Assembly: GCA_000934455.1 (NCBI GenBank)
Contig: KN889928.1
Location: forward strand, 10,216-36,158
Length of the DNA: 25,943 bases
Direction of reading: 5' to 3'
Origin: Apostichopus parvimensis
Taxonomy: Eukaryota > Echinodermata > Holothuroidea > Aspidochirotida > Stichopodidae
Of this stretch, positions 9,863 through 19,985 are shown one piece after another. The translations under genes and the position numbers were made by a program. The notes beneath the pieces were generated by a model. The model made no database searches and was not told the origin of the DNA. It saw only the letters and a program-made list of their open reading frames with translations. The stretch's first letter is position 1; each line of letters begins with the position of its first letter.

Positions 9863-10262
9863 ACATCATCATCATCATGATGTTTCTTCATAGGATAGAA
9901 CCCGTCGAAGCCCTCTTCTACGCAAGTTATAATGGTGATGTACAATTGACATTGGTTTGATCTTAACATGTCGTATGCCAGTATCGACGAGTTCGGCAGA
10001 TGACAGTCCTGACCATGAAATAATATTGTCGACCCATCGAAGACAAGGTCTGCCAGGGCCCCGACGAGTACCGGCAGGAAGACCACCAATCGCACCACGT
10101 GCAAAGCCACCCTGTCTTGCCGCATGACCAAGCCACATGGTTTTTCTCCGAATGATGTCGTTGAATGAGAAACACCACCGACCGCCGATCAACTCATGCA
10201 GCCTTTAGTTTGAAACATGGTCTTGCCACCTGATGTTAAGCATCGCACACCAGATTGACCTT
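9863..10262 (-). mobile_element. 5'-truncated LINE, C-terminal tail of the polyprotein, RTE-like
   Basis: On the minus strand a frame runs from about 10262 to 9873. It shows, in order, MLNIRWQDHVSN, then WLGHAAR, then RRGPGRPCLRWVDNI, then WSGLSSAEL. This set (W-Q-D-H-V-x-N, W-x-G-H-x-x-R, G-R-P-x-x-R-W-x-D-N-I) is typical of the region after the reverse transcriptase domain in endonuclease-RT LINEs, probably of the RTE group. One in-frame TAA (10207-10205) interrupts it. The frame ends in an ATG/GAT microsatellite (plus strand ATCATCATCATC at 9864-9878), the kind of 3' tail RTE elements carry. The endonuclease and polymerase domains are missing, so this is a dead 5'-truncated insertion of about 400 bp inside intron 1. 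The short LRRVLSYEET end also resembles the family's terminus. Confidence 0.8.
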
Positions 10263-10578
10263 CAATTGCCTACAGTTGTTGGTCAACTTAAGGTCATCAG
10301 TACTGACCACAAATATGATAGAAAGTCTACTAATGGTCACCCATTCCTTGACTTATACCAGCCTTCACTGCCAACCTCAACAAGTTTTTCCTCACTGAAA
10401 CATTAGACCCTCCATTTTAACACTTTTCGATGTTTGGAAGTAATTTTCAAACTTTTCTTCAAGCAATTTTAAAATTTGCTAAAATCTGTGGCCATGACAC
10501 TGCAGGATCTGCCTCATTTGATGGAACTGTAATTTCAACAGCAGCCCCATGTTAACCCAAATAGGAACTTGCTTGTAC

Positions 10579-10713
10579 CTCTCGTCCTCCTCCTCCCTCT
10601 TCCTCCTCCTTCCTCCCTCATCCTCATCATCTTGCCACAGTCAACACTGTGGTTCCCTAACCACATGCCTATCCTCCTCTTCCTTTCCACTCCCCCTTTT
10701 TTTTCTCCTTTCT
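10579..10713 (+). repeat. Two polypyrimidine blocks around a small hairpin
   Basis: The blocks, roughly 10579-10633 and 10667-10713, are almost pure C/T (TCC-type triplets, then a T run). Between them lies CCACAGT-CAAC-ACTGTGG (10635-10652), a perfect 7-bp stem with a 4-base loop. The frame on the plus strand is low-complexity Ser/Leu/Pro and is not credible as a gene. Confidence 0.7.
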
Positions 10714-11282
10714 AACATGATTGGCACCATGAAAGAATTTTATGTCATGAAAAGATGATAACTGAATGTATCAGGAAACAGAAACCTTAAAAGAAACAAT
10801 AAGAGAATACAGTTCTAAACAACTTCATAGTCCACTACAGTGGCCCTTGTAAGATCTCTGGACACCTAGGAACAACATTGTATGACTGTCCTATAAATCA
10901 CTCTAATTGGTATTAGAAATCATGAAAGTAGCTGTAACTCCCATCAAAATCCATCAAAGATTGACCATTTTACAAACTCTCTTCTTAATTCTGATTCTGT
11001 TCAGGCTTGACATATTTTGTTCCTGCTTGGTACTTTTAATAAAAGACAGTGCACATTATGCACTGTACACATTATTTAGCATGTGCTGGGTACAGTGTGA
11101 CAATGTAAAGGAGACAACACATAAATCCAGCCGTCATAATTTTGGTCCATAATTTATGGAATGTCCCAGCGGCTGACAAAACACTGAGGTTATTGCTGAT
11201 TAAACATACATGTGTATCCTGGTGAAAATCCTTCTTAATTTCAGGCTCATCTAGTCAGAGAAACACAAGTTTTGCTGGAGTT

Positions 11283-11372
11283 GGGAAGAGAATGGAAGGA
11301 GAAGGGAAGGCAAGGATAGGAGTAGGGATGGAGAAGGGGTGTAAGGGAAAGGGTGGGAATAGGTCTTTTATG
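11283..11372 (+). repeat. Polypurine tract of about 90 bp
   Basis: The tract is almost all A/G with repeated GGGA and GGAAGG words. Its complement is polypyrimidine, so it is the opposite polarity of the blocks at 10.6 kb. Such tracts can form triplex (H-DNA) structures. There is no coding evidence. Confidence 0.7.
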
Positions 11373-12068
11373 GTATATCACTGCAAATGAGCTTTGTATC
11401 TTTTTACGGTTGTTAGCTATTTTGAGTGTTTGCAAAAGTTTTTGTTTAAATTGGAGTGTCCTTCTTGATACTAGAGGATACACACTATTCCTTAATTTAA
11501 ATTGATTGACACAATTTGATGTACATACTGGAAGTAATTCTTAATGTTCATCTTTCTGTACATTTATAGAACAAACATTGGCAAATCTTCTAACAACTCA
11601 CCCATGTATCCATCCTCTATCTTGCTGAATATTTTAACATTAAGGTATCATGCAAGAAACCTACGTAACAATAGTTAATGTTACACTCTGTTAGGAAGAC
11701 TGTAGTAGTGCTGCATGTAACCTGGCAACTACATTGAGGCTACTTTACACGTCAACGGTATGTGTGTACAGTCAGTTATTGACTACAAACGTATACTGAA
11801 TCTGTACAGGTACAAGAACTGTATACTGTATATTGATACAAGATGACAGAGCTAGGAAAACTTGGAATGTACAGTTTAGGTAATTTAATAAAGCTATACA
11901 TCAAACAAAGGGTTATGAAAAGACACAGGCTGTGTAGTGTAGTGTACAGTGCTCAGTAAAGTACAGTATATACCAAGACAGATGACGATCATGAGTTCAT
12001 ACTGTATGTATACAGTAGTAAGTAAGTTTATTCACTATCATTCACAGCTTATTGAGTTTCAGAGTAGC

Positions 12069-12388
12069 GGCAGGCGAAGATAATGCTTTCATGCCAAATT
12101 AAATTTTGACTTACATAAGTGTGGTACGATATTGTACATACAATGAATCTCATGAAATTGAGCAGCAAGGAATGTATTCCAGAGTGGTCTAAAATAAAGC
12201 ACACTTGCTGCTAAGAATGAGGCAGGCGAATATAACATTTTCATGCCAAATGAAATTTTGACTTAAAGTGTGGTACGATATTGTGCATACAGTACAATGA
12301 ATCTCATGGAATTTAGCAGCTCAGAATGTATTCCAGAATGTATTCCACAGTGGTCTAAAATAAAGCACACTCGCTGCTTAGAATGAGA
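12069..12388 (+). repeat. Tandem pair of 152- and 168-bp units
   Basis: Copy 1 (12069-12220) and copy 2 (12221-12388) both start GGCAGGCGAA, continue with TTTCATGCCAAAT, GTGTGGTACGATATTGT and ATGAATCTCATG, and end CACAC-T-GCTGCT-AGAATGA with small differences. Copy 2 is longer because of an internal GAATGTATTCCA duplication and other small indels. No frame spans it. The units abut directly. Confidence 0.85.
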
Positions 12389-13633
12389 CGATTAAGTTGC
12401 TGTACATGATGACAATTAGTTTTTAGCTTATTGTCAGATTGGAATAAAAATTATCAGTTAAGCTACCATTACTGTATTGAGGAAGATAGGCAAACTGTGC
12501 CTACACCAACATTTGCTAGTTTAACATACTATACAATTCTCTACATACTGTGCATGTATAAAGTCAATAAAGAAGGTACATAGTTGTTTGCCTTTTATTT
12601 TCATAGTTGTTTTTGAGCATAGAACTGTGTATTTATTTTCTGCAAAGGGTTCAATGGGATAGCTGGGGAAACATGAAGTGCTTCAGGTAAAGGGATAACT
12701 AATTTACTTCTAAAGTACAGTGTAGGATCCTGTCCCATTTGTCACCGCGGTTGGAATATTCCACTATTAAATAGGAGTGTGTTGTATTTGTGTACAATCT
12801 TAAACAGTCGTTGTTTGTCCTTCTCAAACTATTTGGAGCACGACGCTTACTCTAGCAATAACCCTAAACTATATTTAGTAGTAAGAGAATTAATAATATT
12901 CATATTATTATTACTCCCTAACCTAGATGCTGACTTTTTACCGCTGTTAAACTCTTCGCCCACCTATTTTCAAATGAAATGCCAAAATCAAACAACAGGC
13001 AATGAATGGGACATGATCCGTACTGTACAGTACTTTGTAAAAAGCCATACTTGTTTTTCAAATTAATCCTACAATTTCTCATGAAAGATATGTCAAAGTT
13101 CAACAATAAACTTACTAAACAAACTAAAATATCTTCTCCCATCTACTGTAGTATTGTCGACTGCTATGTTTCTTTTAGTTAAATTCACTCTGTTTGTATT
13201 TTTCCTTTTACTTCTTGTTACCTGTACTCTTTCTTTGTTAAGTTCTGTAAACTTCTGCAACTGGGGACATGCTTTTAAACACTTAAATACTGCAGTGTCA
13301 TTTCTTCCAATTTAAGTCCTTCGACTAGGAATAAAAAACAATTCAACTGATAAGACACTAAACTGACACTTAACTGATAAGACATCACAGACATGGGCCT
13401 GTACAAAAAAAAACCATCTTCAAAATATATTTACTACAAGCCCATCAAGCATGGAAACTTGTCCATAATATTCATCACAAAATTGTAACATCAATCACTG
13501 TACATACAAGACTGAAGGTTTCCTTTGCACAAATCTTCACTGCAACAATTTCAGGACTTTGTTTTTATTGAAAAGCACTTATAGAGTACAATTAAATGTA
13601 CCTCACCGAAACATATCCAATCATCTGTCTTAC

Positions 13634-13793
13634 CTTTCTTGTTATCGTTGAGTTTTAACGACGCCTGTAGGAGGATGTCGAGGGCGCTGCCACTTTTGCT
13701 AAGGGACACGATAAACTCCTGCGAATCTTTTCCATCTGTCGTGGACAGGAGGCATTGCAAGTTGGTCACGGCTTCCTCGCTACGAGGATCCAT
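13634..13793 (-). CDS. First coding exon of an unidentified gene
   Basis: The exon encodes residues 1-53 plus one base of the next codon, beginning MDPRSEEAVTNLQ. The ATG at 13793-13791 is preceded in frame by a TGA at 13814-13812, so no upstream in-frame start is available in this exon. The 3' edge is AAAG followed by GTAAGA, a near-consensus donor, and the phase (one base carried over) fits exon 2 exactly. The stretch is richer in GC and CpG than its surroundings. The peptide is Ser/Asp/Glu-rich, then helix-like (SGSALDILLQASLKLND), with no signal peptide or membrane segment, so it is probably cytosolic or nuclear. I do not recognise the family. A HEAT/armadillo-type helical protein is possible, but nothing visible proves it. 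The opposite strand is open for 135 codons here, which I read as a shadow because only the minus strand has splice sites and phase that agree with exons 2 and 3. Confidence 0.75.
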
Positions 13794-14100
13794 GACTGAC
13801 GAACCACGTTTTCACAGGATGAAAAATATCTCCGTTTGCAGATCGAGAAATTATCCAACCGGTTTGATCTCAGCAGGTAATCCCATCAAACTGTTTACAT
13901 ATTTTTCTCGTAACAACATTCCTTGCAAATCTGCTCTTGCATTTAGACACCAATCATTGCTTCGACATGAAAAGCTTGTTTTCATTCCCAGCTTGGGTAG
14001 TAGTGATATGATCTCTCTTCCTTGGATAATCTCAATTACTGTCTGATAAAGCTACCAAACAACGAAACACCTGCAGAATGAAGAAGAAGAAGGGGAAACA
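13794..14100 (-). promoter_or_regulatory. 5' flank of the unidentified gene
   Basis: This is the sequence directly upstream of the ATG on the minus strand. It should hold the 5' untranslated region and perhaps the core promoter. I see scattered CpG but no clear TATA box or Inr, and no convincing acceptor for a separate upstream exon. The opposite strand is open across it, without splice support. Confidence 0.3.
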
Positions 14101-17100
14101 ATAGAAGATCGAATGAACTTTGTTTAAAACACAGGGCTTTTAATGGGCTTCTATTGTTTATATGTCAAATAAACCGGCACTGCTTATGAAAATAATCTTG
14201 CATCTCTTAACATGTATAGAACATCACATATCCTTGACATGGTAGGATCCTGACCTCCTCATAAGTTCACGCTTGGACGAATTATGACCATATTAACTAC
14301 AAGCCAAGGTTATAAAGTTCTGTGTCCTATAAAAGCTTGATTTATGTGTCTAGTGTTTATTTATGGCTTCTATACAATGTTATTACATAATACTTCACTT
14401 ACCAGCAACTCCTTGACTGAACAATAGACAACTTTCCCAAGGAAAAAAAAAGTGTCTATTCTATAAAAACAATGTTATTACCCCCCAGGACCTCTCACGG
14501 GGTCGATCAGGGGTTAAACTCCTTTTTGTTTTTATTTTAGTGTCATTCATTCACACCAGGAAAGTAAAGGTATGCTGTTATACAGATTTCTTGCAGTCAG
14601 CTGTTCCCTTGCATTTGTCGGTACAATCAAAAACAGAGAAACCTTGCATTACTTCTGCAATCCTAAACAATCTATCCTGGAGATCAAAACATGGCACTGT
14701 GATTTTGTAATACACAGTTAGTTAGCTGTGAAGCATGCATAGTATACAGTACAATATTAATTAACAGGGCACTGTACTTCCATGGAGTTTGACAGAATAG
14801 CTGTGATAATTGATGGATCAATGTGTTTCCAATGTGTTTTCGTCACAAGTCTTTGACACATACACGTGTGTATGATAAGAGGAATTCTTGTGACATTAAC
14901 TAATGTAACTCTTTGATGCATTCTTTACAGTACTTATGTTATCGCAAGACATTTCTTGGAAGAAAAACATTGCTTTAAGTCTGTTATAGACTATACCACA
15001 AAAGAACAGAATTTTAATGTTTCTCATCCATTTGGAGAAAGTAAATTCACTTTTTTTCCTACTAAATTTTACAAAGTACTGAACATTGAAGCTCAATGCA
15101 ATAACAGTACATACCTCTAACTCACCATATGTTGCATCATGGGAATTGACAGGTATAGAGCTGCAATACTTAAACTAGAACTGTGCATGCAAACAATATG
15201 GCTAATAGGCTACTGTACTGCGCACGCTTTCTGCAGTTCCAAAACGTGACACATATTACTGTACAAGTGTCATCTTGTACAAAATTTATAACGCCGGGAT
15301 GTCATAGAAAGAAAAAACAACTCATAAAGCATAACAAGAAGACAGGTATCTAGCAGATCTGCTATCTAATGGAAACCCTTTCATGAAATGGCCAACACAG
15401 TTCAAAGAAAGTTTGCAAGATATAGATTAAAAGGCAGCATTGTTGTTAAGTTGTTACTTCAACTGTACTACAGTGTTCAATGACATACAGCAATTCCTGG
15501 AAGAAGGAACCACATACAGTAGTTTATTAAGAGACAAATTCAGAGCCTTCAATAAGTTCAGCTACGTAGAATTTGAAAGCTAAATAATTCCCCGCTCGAC
15601 CACCACCCTACCGCAAATTTGGAAGTCCATCAAAACCACTGTGTTGTCTTAAACGCAAAGTAAATCTATATGCACAGTCTGTAGCCAAACTCAGTACAGT
15701 ACTTATCTAGGTTAAGCAGAAATCAGTAAGTTAACTGTTGATCTAATTTACATGTCAAAGTCTCTGTATAATTAAAACAAATGTCATTTCCTGTTTAACA
15801 CTGTTAAGTAGATATTGCTTGGCATATACAGTATACAGTACTGTATGTATACCCTCATGAACAAATAAACAGTTGAGTAAAAATTCGAGGAGGACAATTA
15901 GTTTTTCATCTCAACCAGGTTTTACTAACTCGGTTGACAGATAACTGAAATCCAGGCCAGTATTAATTTGCTTTATTGAGCTAGTATTGTACACTTGAAC
16001 AACTAAGCTGCAATCTACAGAAGCAATTGACACAGTGGCTAATTTACATATATCAGAGCACAGTGTGCAGCATACATTTCAGGGCCTAATTTGAGCAATG
16101 TATAAACACACAGCATTGACCGTATTATTAATATAACTTGGAGAAGGAAATTTTTCCAGTACAGTCAATCGGTAAACAACAGGGTGCTACTGTATGTACA
16201 GTGCAATATATGCATTAAATGGTACATGATATTACCTTTATAATTGATGCAAGGGTGCTAAGAAATCTTAAATTGGGTTTTTAACTATTATTTCTAGTAC
16301 TGTAGATGGAAACAGATGAAGAAATCAGACAGTATTTTTCTAAAATGGACTTAAACAGTTTCATACTGTGGGTTAAGTATAATAGACTGAAGTGATAAAC
16401 ATCAGCAGAAGGGTTGCTTGGATGCAATGCAAGATCTCCATATTGTGTGATTATCCAACGTTTGCGACGACAAGAAATCATATTCCTGTTCTGAATGGAT
16501 GCTTTCTGATTGCACTTTTTCTTGTTATAATTTGAATTGATCAATATTAAACCAAATCTCTTGAGCACTACAAAGAGGTGTCACAAATTTTTGTAAAATC
16601 ACACGTTATGTTGGGAGTGACAGGGTTTATCTGGGAAGAAAAGTGTCTCAAAAAAATTCAAAGTGTTAACTTGCATTGGGGATCATCAGAAAATGTTGCA
16701 AAGTGTAAGTGTCGCAGAACGTCCCGATGGTTTTAATAGCAATGTCAATCTGGATGCAGCTACACTGTGCTGGTGTACTGTACATGTATGTAATTTGACT
16801 GTATGTTGTACTGTACAGTACCTGTGAATTGCACAATTTATGACAATCAGTACAGGCAATGATGGACATATATAAATACACCCACATAGAGGTACAGTAG
16901 ACTACAGCCTGGATGATATTAACATGACATGGTAATTACTAACTGCAGTGAAGCCATATAATCTGGCTACTGTACTTACTGTATAATAGCTAGAATATCC
17001 TGTATATATTAATTACCATTTCATTACTTAAAACTCTACATGTATGTGTACAGTATACTGCACACCTTTGAGCAAAAATTGTCTCTTAATGCAAAGCATT

Positions 17101-17430
17101 ATAATTAGTGGAATCAAATATTGCTTACAATGGATGACCTGTAAAATACAGCAGTTCTCAGTACATCAAAACCCAAAGCTCAAGAGACAATTAGTTCCAA
17201 TAGTACTAGTACTGTAGATTGCAATGTTATACAGTGTATGTACAATTGTCCATACTGTACTGTCCTGTACCTTGCTATGTATGTACAGTTAGTCAAAATT
17301 ATTGCCATTTTCTTCATTATTTGATACAGTACATGAAAATTGACTACGATCCTGCTAATGTACTACACCCTACACGATAGTCACAGGATTTTAGCACATG
17401 CAAAACAATATGATCTCTTTTCGTAACTTG
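14100..17430. other. Gene-free AT-rich stretch
   Basis: Apart from the inverted hairpin copy at 14477-14530, this stretch holds scattered GTACAGTA/TACTGTA words and short palindromes, for example ATACAGTACTGTAT at 15833-15846 and GTACTGTACAGTAC at 16808-16821. Frames up to 95 codons exist on the minus strand, but their composition and lack of splice context give no reason to call a gene. Confidence 0.5.
14477..14530 (-). repeat. Third copy of the hairpin repeat, inverted
   Basis: Read on the minus strand, this copy shows AACAAAAAGGAGTTTAACCC, then a stem GACCCC, loop GTGA, GAGGTC, then CCTGGGGGGTAATAA. It matches the hairpin ends of the 6 kb duplication over about 50 bp, with no similarity beyond. 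The stem carries one C:A mismatch, and the loop is GTGA in place of GCAA; both loops are of the GNRA class if transcribed. The sequence lies upstream of the unidentified gene's first coding exon. Its role is unknown. Confidence 0.7.
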
Positions 17431-17436
17431 TCTTTG

Positions 17437-17835
17437 AAGGGACAGTGTGTTGGTGATTAAACACCAGACCAGTGACAGACTAATATTTTGTATTCTGTGT
17501 TACATTGACAATATCATACCCTTGTAATGTATAGCTACTTTAAAGGGACAGTATGTTGGTGATAACACACCAGACCAGTGACATACTACAATAGTGTGTA
17601 CTCTCTGTTACACTGACAATATCATACAGCTACTTTAAAGGGACAGTATGTTGGTGATAACACACCAGACCAGTGACATACTACAATAGTGTGTACTCTC
17701 TGTTACACTGACAATATCATACCCTTGTAATGTACAGCTACTTTAAAGGGACAGTATGTTGGTGATAACACATCAGACCAGTGACAGACTACAATAGTGT
17801 GCTGTGTTACACTGACAATATTGTACCCTTGCACC
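17437..17835 (+). repeat. Four-copy tandem repeat of about 106 bp
   Basis: Units begin with AAGGGACAG at 17437, 17543, 17638 and 17746, giving steps of 106, 95 and 108. The short step comes from loss of CCCTTGTAATGT in the second unit. Each unit carries TGGTG, a six-base loop, CACCA, then CCAGTGACA, then GTTACA-TGACAATAT. The two middle units are nearly identical. The first is most divergent, as expected at an array edge. Nothing codes. Confidence 0.85.
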
Positions 17836-18552
17836 AGTCCTGATGATACAGGTCCAAATGAATACCATGCAAACATTAAAATCTACCCTCATTATGCATG
17901 CATGCCATTATTAACATGATCATGTAGTAAACCGATACCTATCCTGATTAAACTGGGCCTAAGTCATCTTTTTTCAATTCTGACAGGTTCCCTACTGTAC
18001 AAATCATAAAAATTATGAAAATTATGAGCCTAAAGGCTGTACACCTTTTCCACATGGATTATCCCTTTTGTAAAGGAAAGAGGAAATAAAAGGGTTTGTT
18101 TGTCAACATGTCAACACTGCCTTTAGCTAACAGCAAACATAAATTGCAACTTTAATCTCCTCGTTAAACAAAAGGTTAAAAACACATGCACTGACTGCTA
18201 TAGTAAGTTAGCAAACACTGGATACACTAAGAAAATTATGCATGTACATTACAGTAAGTCTGCTCGGGATAGGCTACAAATCAATAAAGTTATTGTACAG
18301 GTGCAAGTTTTTTTGTTTTTTTTTCCTTTACACATTTGACAAAGTTTCCAACATTTGTGAAAATTGAAACAGTTTATCTTCTCAGATATCGCAGACTGTG
18401 ATGTACTGACAGTTCTGTTTGCTCTTTCACCCACGATGCAACAAACGTACAATATGAGAAAAGATATTAAGATTAAAAACAGAATGACATTTAATGTACA
18501 CACAGCGCTCTATCTATGATCACATGGTAATGTTTCCTTATTTGCTGGAAAT

Positions 18553-18586
18553 AAATGAATGAATGAATGAATGAACGAATGAAAGA
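18553..18586 (+). repeat. AATG tetranucleotide microsatellite
   Basis: About eight units of AATG/GAAT with one AACG variant near the end. Confidence 0.9.
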
Positions 18587-18719
18587 AAATGTTTGAAAGG
18601 TATAGCACTTAGAAGACTTGTGGTACTAGTATGCCTACATGAGTAGACTAGTATGATGGTATACAGCATATGGTAAATTTGCGATAGTAAGGACATTAAT
18701 GTTCTTCTAAAGGATAGCA

Positions 18720-19330
18720 GTGATGGCGATCTAGCTGATTTTGCTCAGCTGTTTAGTTCTATCCTTGATGATTGGACCAGTTTCCGCCAGAAATTATTCT
18801 TGCAAAGGTCGGGAGTTTCGACTGCTGGAAGCAAGGAAAAATTTCTCACTTTGCGCACGTCAAAGTTTACTGTGTAATTCCGCTAAATGGGCGAAATAAT
18901 CCACAAAAGCGTCTCAAAATACAAAATTGGTGTTTCTTAGTTTCACTGTGGAAATTTTGTCCGTTTTAGTTTTAAGGCTTTTGTACTGTAGACTAAACTT
19001 GCGATTAAAGTGGTTACAATTTGATAACAAATACAAAACTACAGTGTCTATCAGTGCACAGGTCTATGTACAGTATGTTTAAAGGCATTGAAGACTCGCC
19101 CCAACCGCGTGCGCGCTCTGAAAAAGTTAGCTTTCCGTTGCTTGCAAGTGAAGTTTTCTGCTTGTCGCTACAAAATGCAGACAGTAATGAAACATGATAC
19201 CTTGTTATCTTTAGCTGGACCTGAGATGTCGATCGCTGTATCGTTTGTACACTGTGCTGTGGGTATTGACCTCAGCTGTATGTACTGACTGTACACTAGT
19301 GTCTAATTACCGAAGGTAGCAAGCTGTGTG
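18720..19330. other. CpG-bearing stretch of unknown role
   Basis: Two sub-stretches, about 18770-18925 and 19090-19250, have more CpG than the surrounding DNA (for example CCGCGTGCGCGCTC at 19106-19119). Both contain plus-strand frames of about 65 codons without recognisable domains. They could be a dispersed repeat, a regulatory island or exons of an unseen gene. I cannot choose from the sequence alone. Confidence 0.3.
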
Positions 19331-19672
19331 CGTATTTTCTGGGATCGATGGTGGTGTCTAACACTTCTGTTACACCTCATTTGAAACTAGTTCAGATTAC
19401 CTGCATTAGACGTTTCTTTTTGCGAGTCTTCACACCCTTTTACACAGGATGCGAATTTAGGGGACATGCAAAGTTACTGTAGATCACCATACGAGTAGAA
19501 TGCCCTTCGGTACTGTACTTGTACAACTGGTGAAATTTCATTCACCAGCAATGAATCGCTCTTTAAAAATCTACAGTACTTAAAATGCATGTATACTCTT
19601 GTGCGGATTACGTAACTAAGGGAAATTACCAGGAGGTACAAAACTAACTAAACTGAAACAAATCTGTGGTTA

Positions 19673-19979
19673 CAGGGATGTGCTCACACGGGCAGTTCGC
19701 CAGGCATTTCTGAATGCCGCCCTGCACACACAGTGTTGTAAACATTTCTGCCCGTTGATATTTGTTATGGTTAATTTAACAAATTTTACCATTTCCAAAA
19801 TATGCAGAGAAGTTAGCACCAGAATAGGACAAAGATGGCACCATTTGCCATCTAAGCTTCCTTCATTTGCAAAACTTTTTCCAAGGGGGAGGAGGCCTCA
19901 GGGGTGGGGGTGCCCCAGACTTGGATCACACAACCGCACAAATCTGCCTGGCACTCAAATATTCCTGAGCACATCCCTG
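19673..19979. mobile_element. MITE with 14-bp terminal inverted repeats and 6-bp target duplication
   Basis: The element begins CAGGGATGTGCTCA and ends TGAGCACATCCCTG, a perfect 14-bp inverted pair. TGGTTA precedes it (19667-19672) and TGGTTA directly follows it (19980-19985), a clean 6-bp target-site duplication. The 307-bp interior has no transposase. It contains a G-rich run (near 19886-19916) and subterminal GCCAGGCA words. CAGGG...CCCTG ends suggest the hAT superfamily. The usual hAT duplication is 8 bp, so a 6-bp one points to a particular hAT subgroup or another superfamily. Confidence 0.85.
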
Positions 19980-19985
19980 TGGTTA

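Larger units (their letters stand above)
4154..13633 (-). other. Intron 1 of the unidentified gene
   Basis: About 9.5 kb separates exon 1 (donor GTAAGA) from exon 2. The phases match directly, so no intervening exon is required. The interval holds, in order on the plus strand: a CAGGG-ended element, a tandem duplication with hairpins, a region dense in TACAGTA/TACTGTA, poly-T runs (15 T at 6655-6669, 13 T at 7413-7425), a DR1 site, a 20-bp palindrome with a conserved motif, a LINE tail, pyrimidine and purine tracts, and a tandem pair at 12.1-12.4 kb. From 7.5 to 8.6 kb and from 12.4 to 13.5 kb I see only AT-rich unique-looking sequence. Confidence 0.6.

Noticed and set aside
9864-9878. ATC microsatellite as an independent repeat
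   Set aside because: It is best explained as the 3' tail of the LINE insertion.
10549-10758. A plus-strand frame rich in Ser, Leu and Pro
   Set aside because: It is a translation of the polypyrimidine blocks.
13639-14046. A 135-codon plus-strand frame over exon 1 and its flank
   Set aside because: It is antisense to the exon that has matching splice phases, and it shows no domain.
18772-19288. Two plus-strand frames of about 65 codons in CpG-bearing DNA
   Set aside because: They are short, have no recognisable domain, and no splice partners were found. The CpG content is noted as a feature instead.
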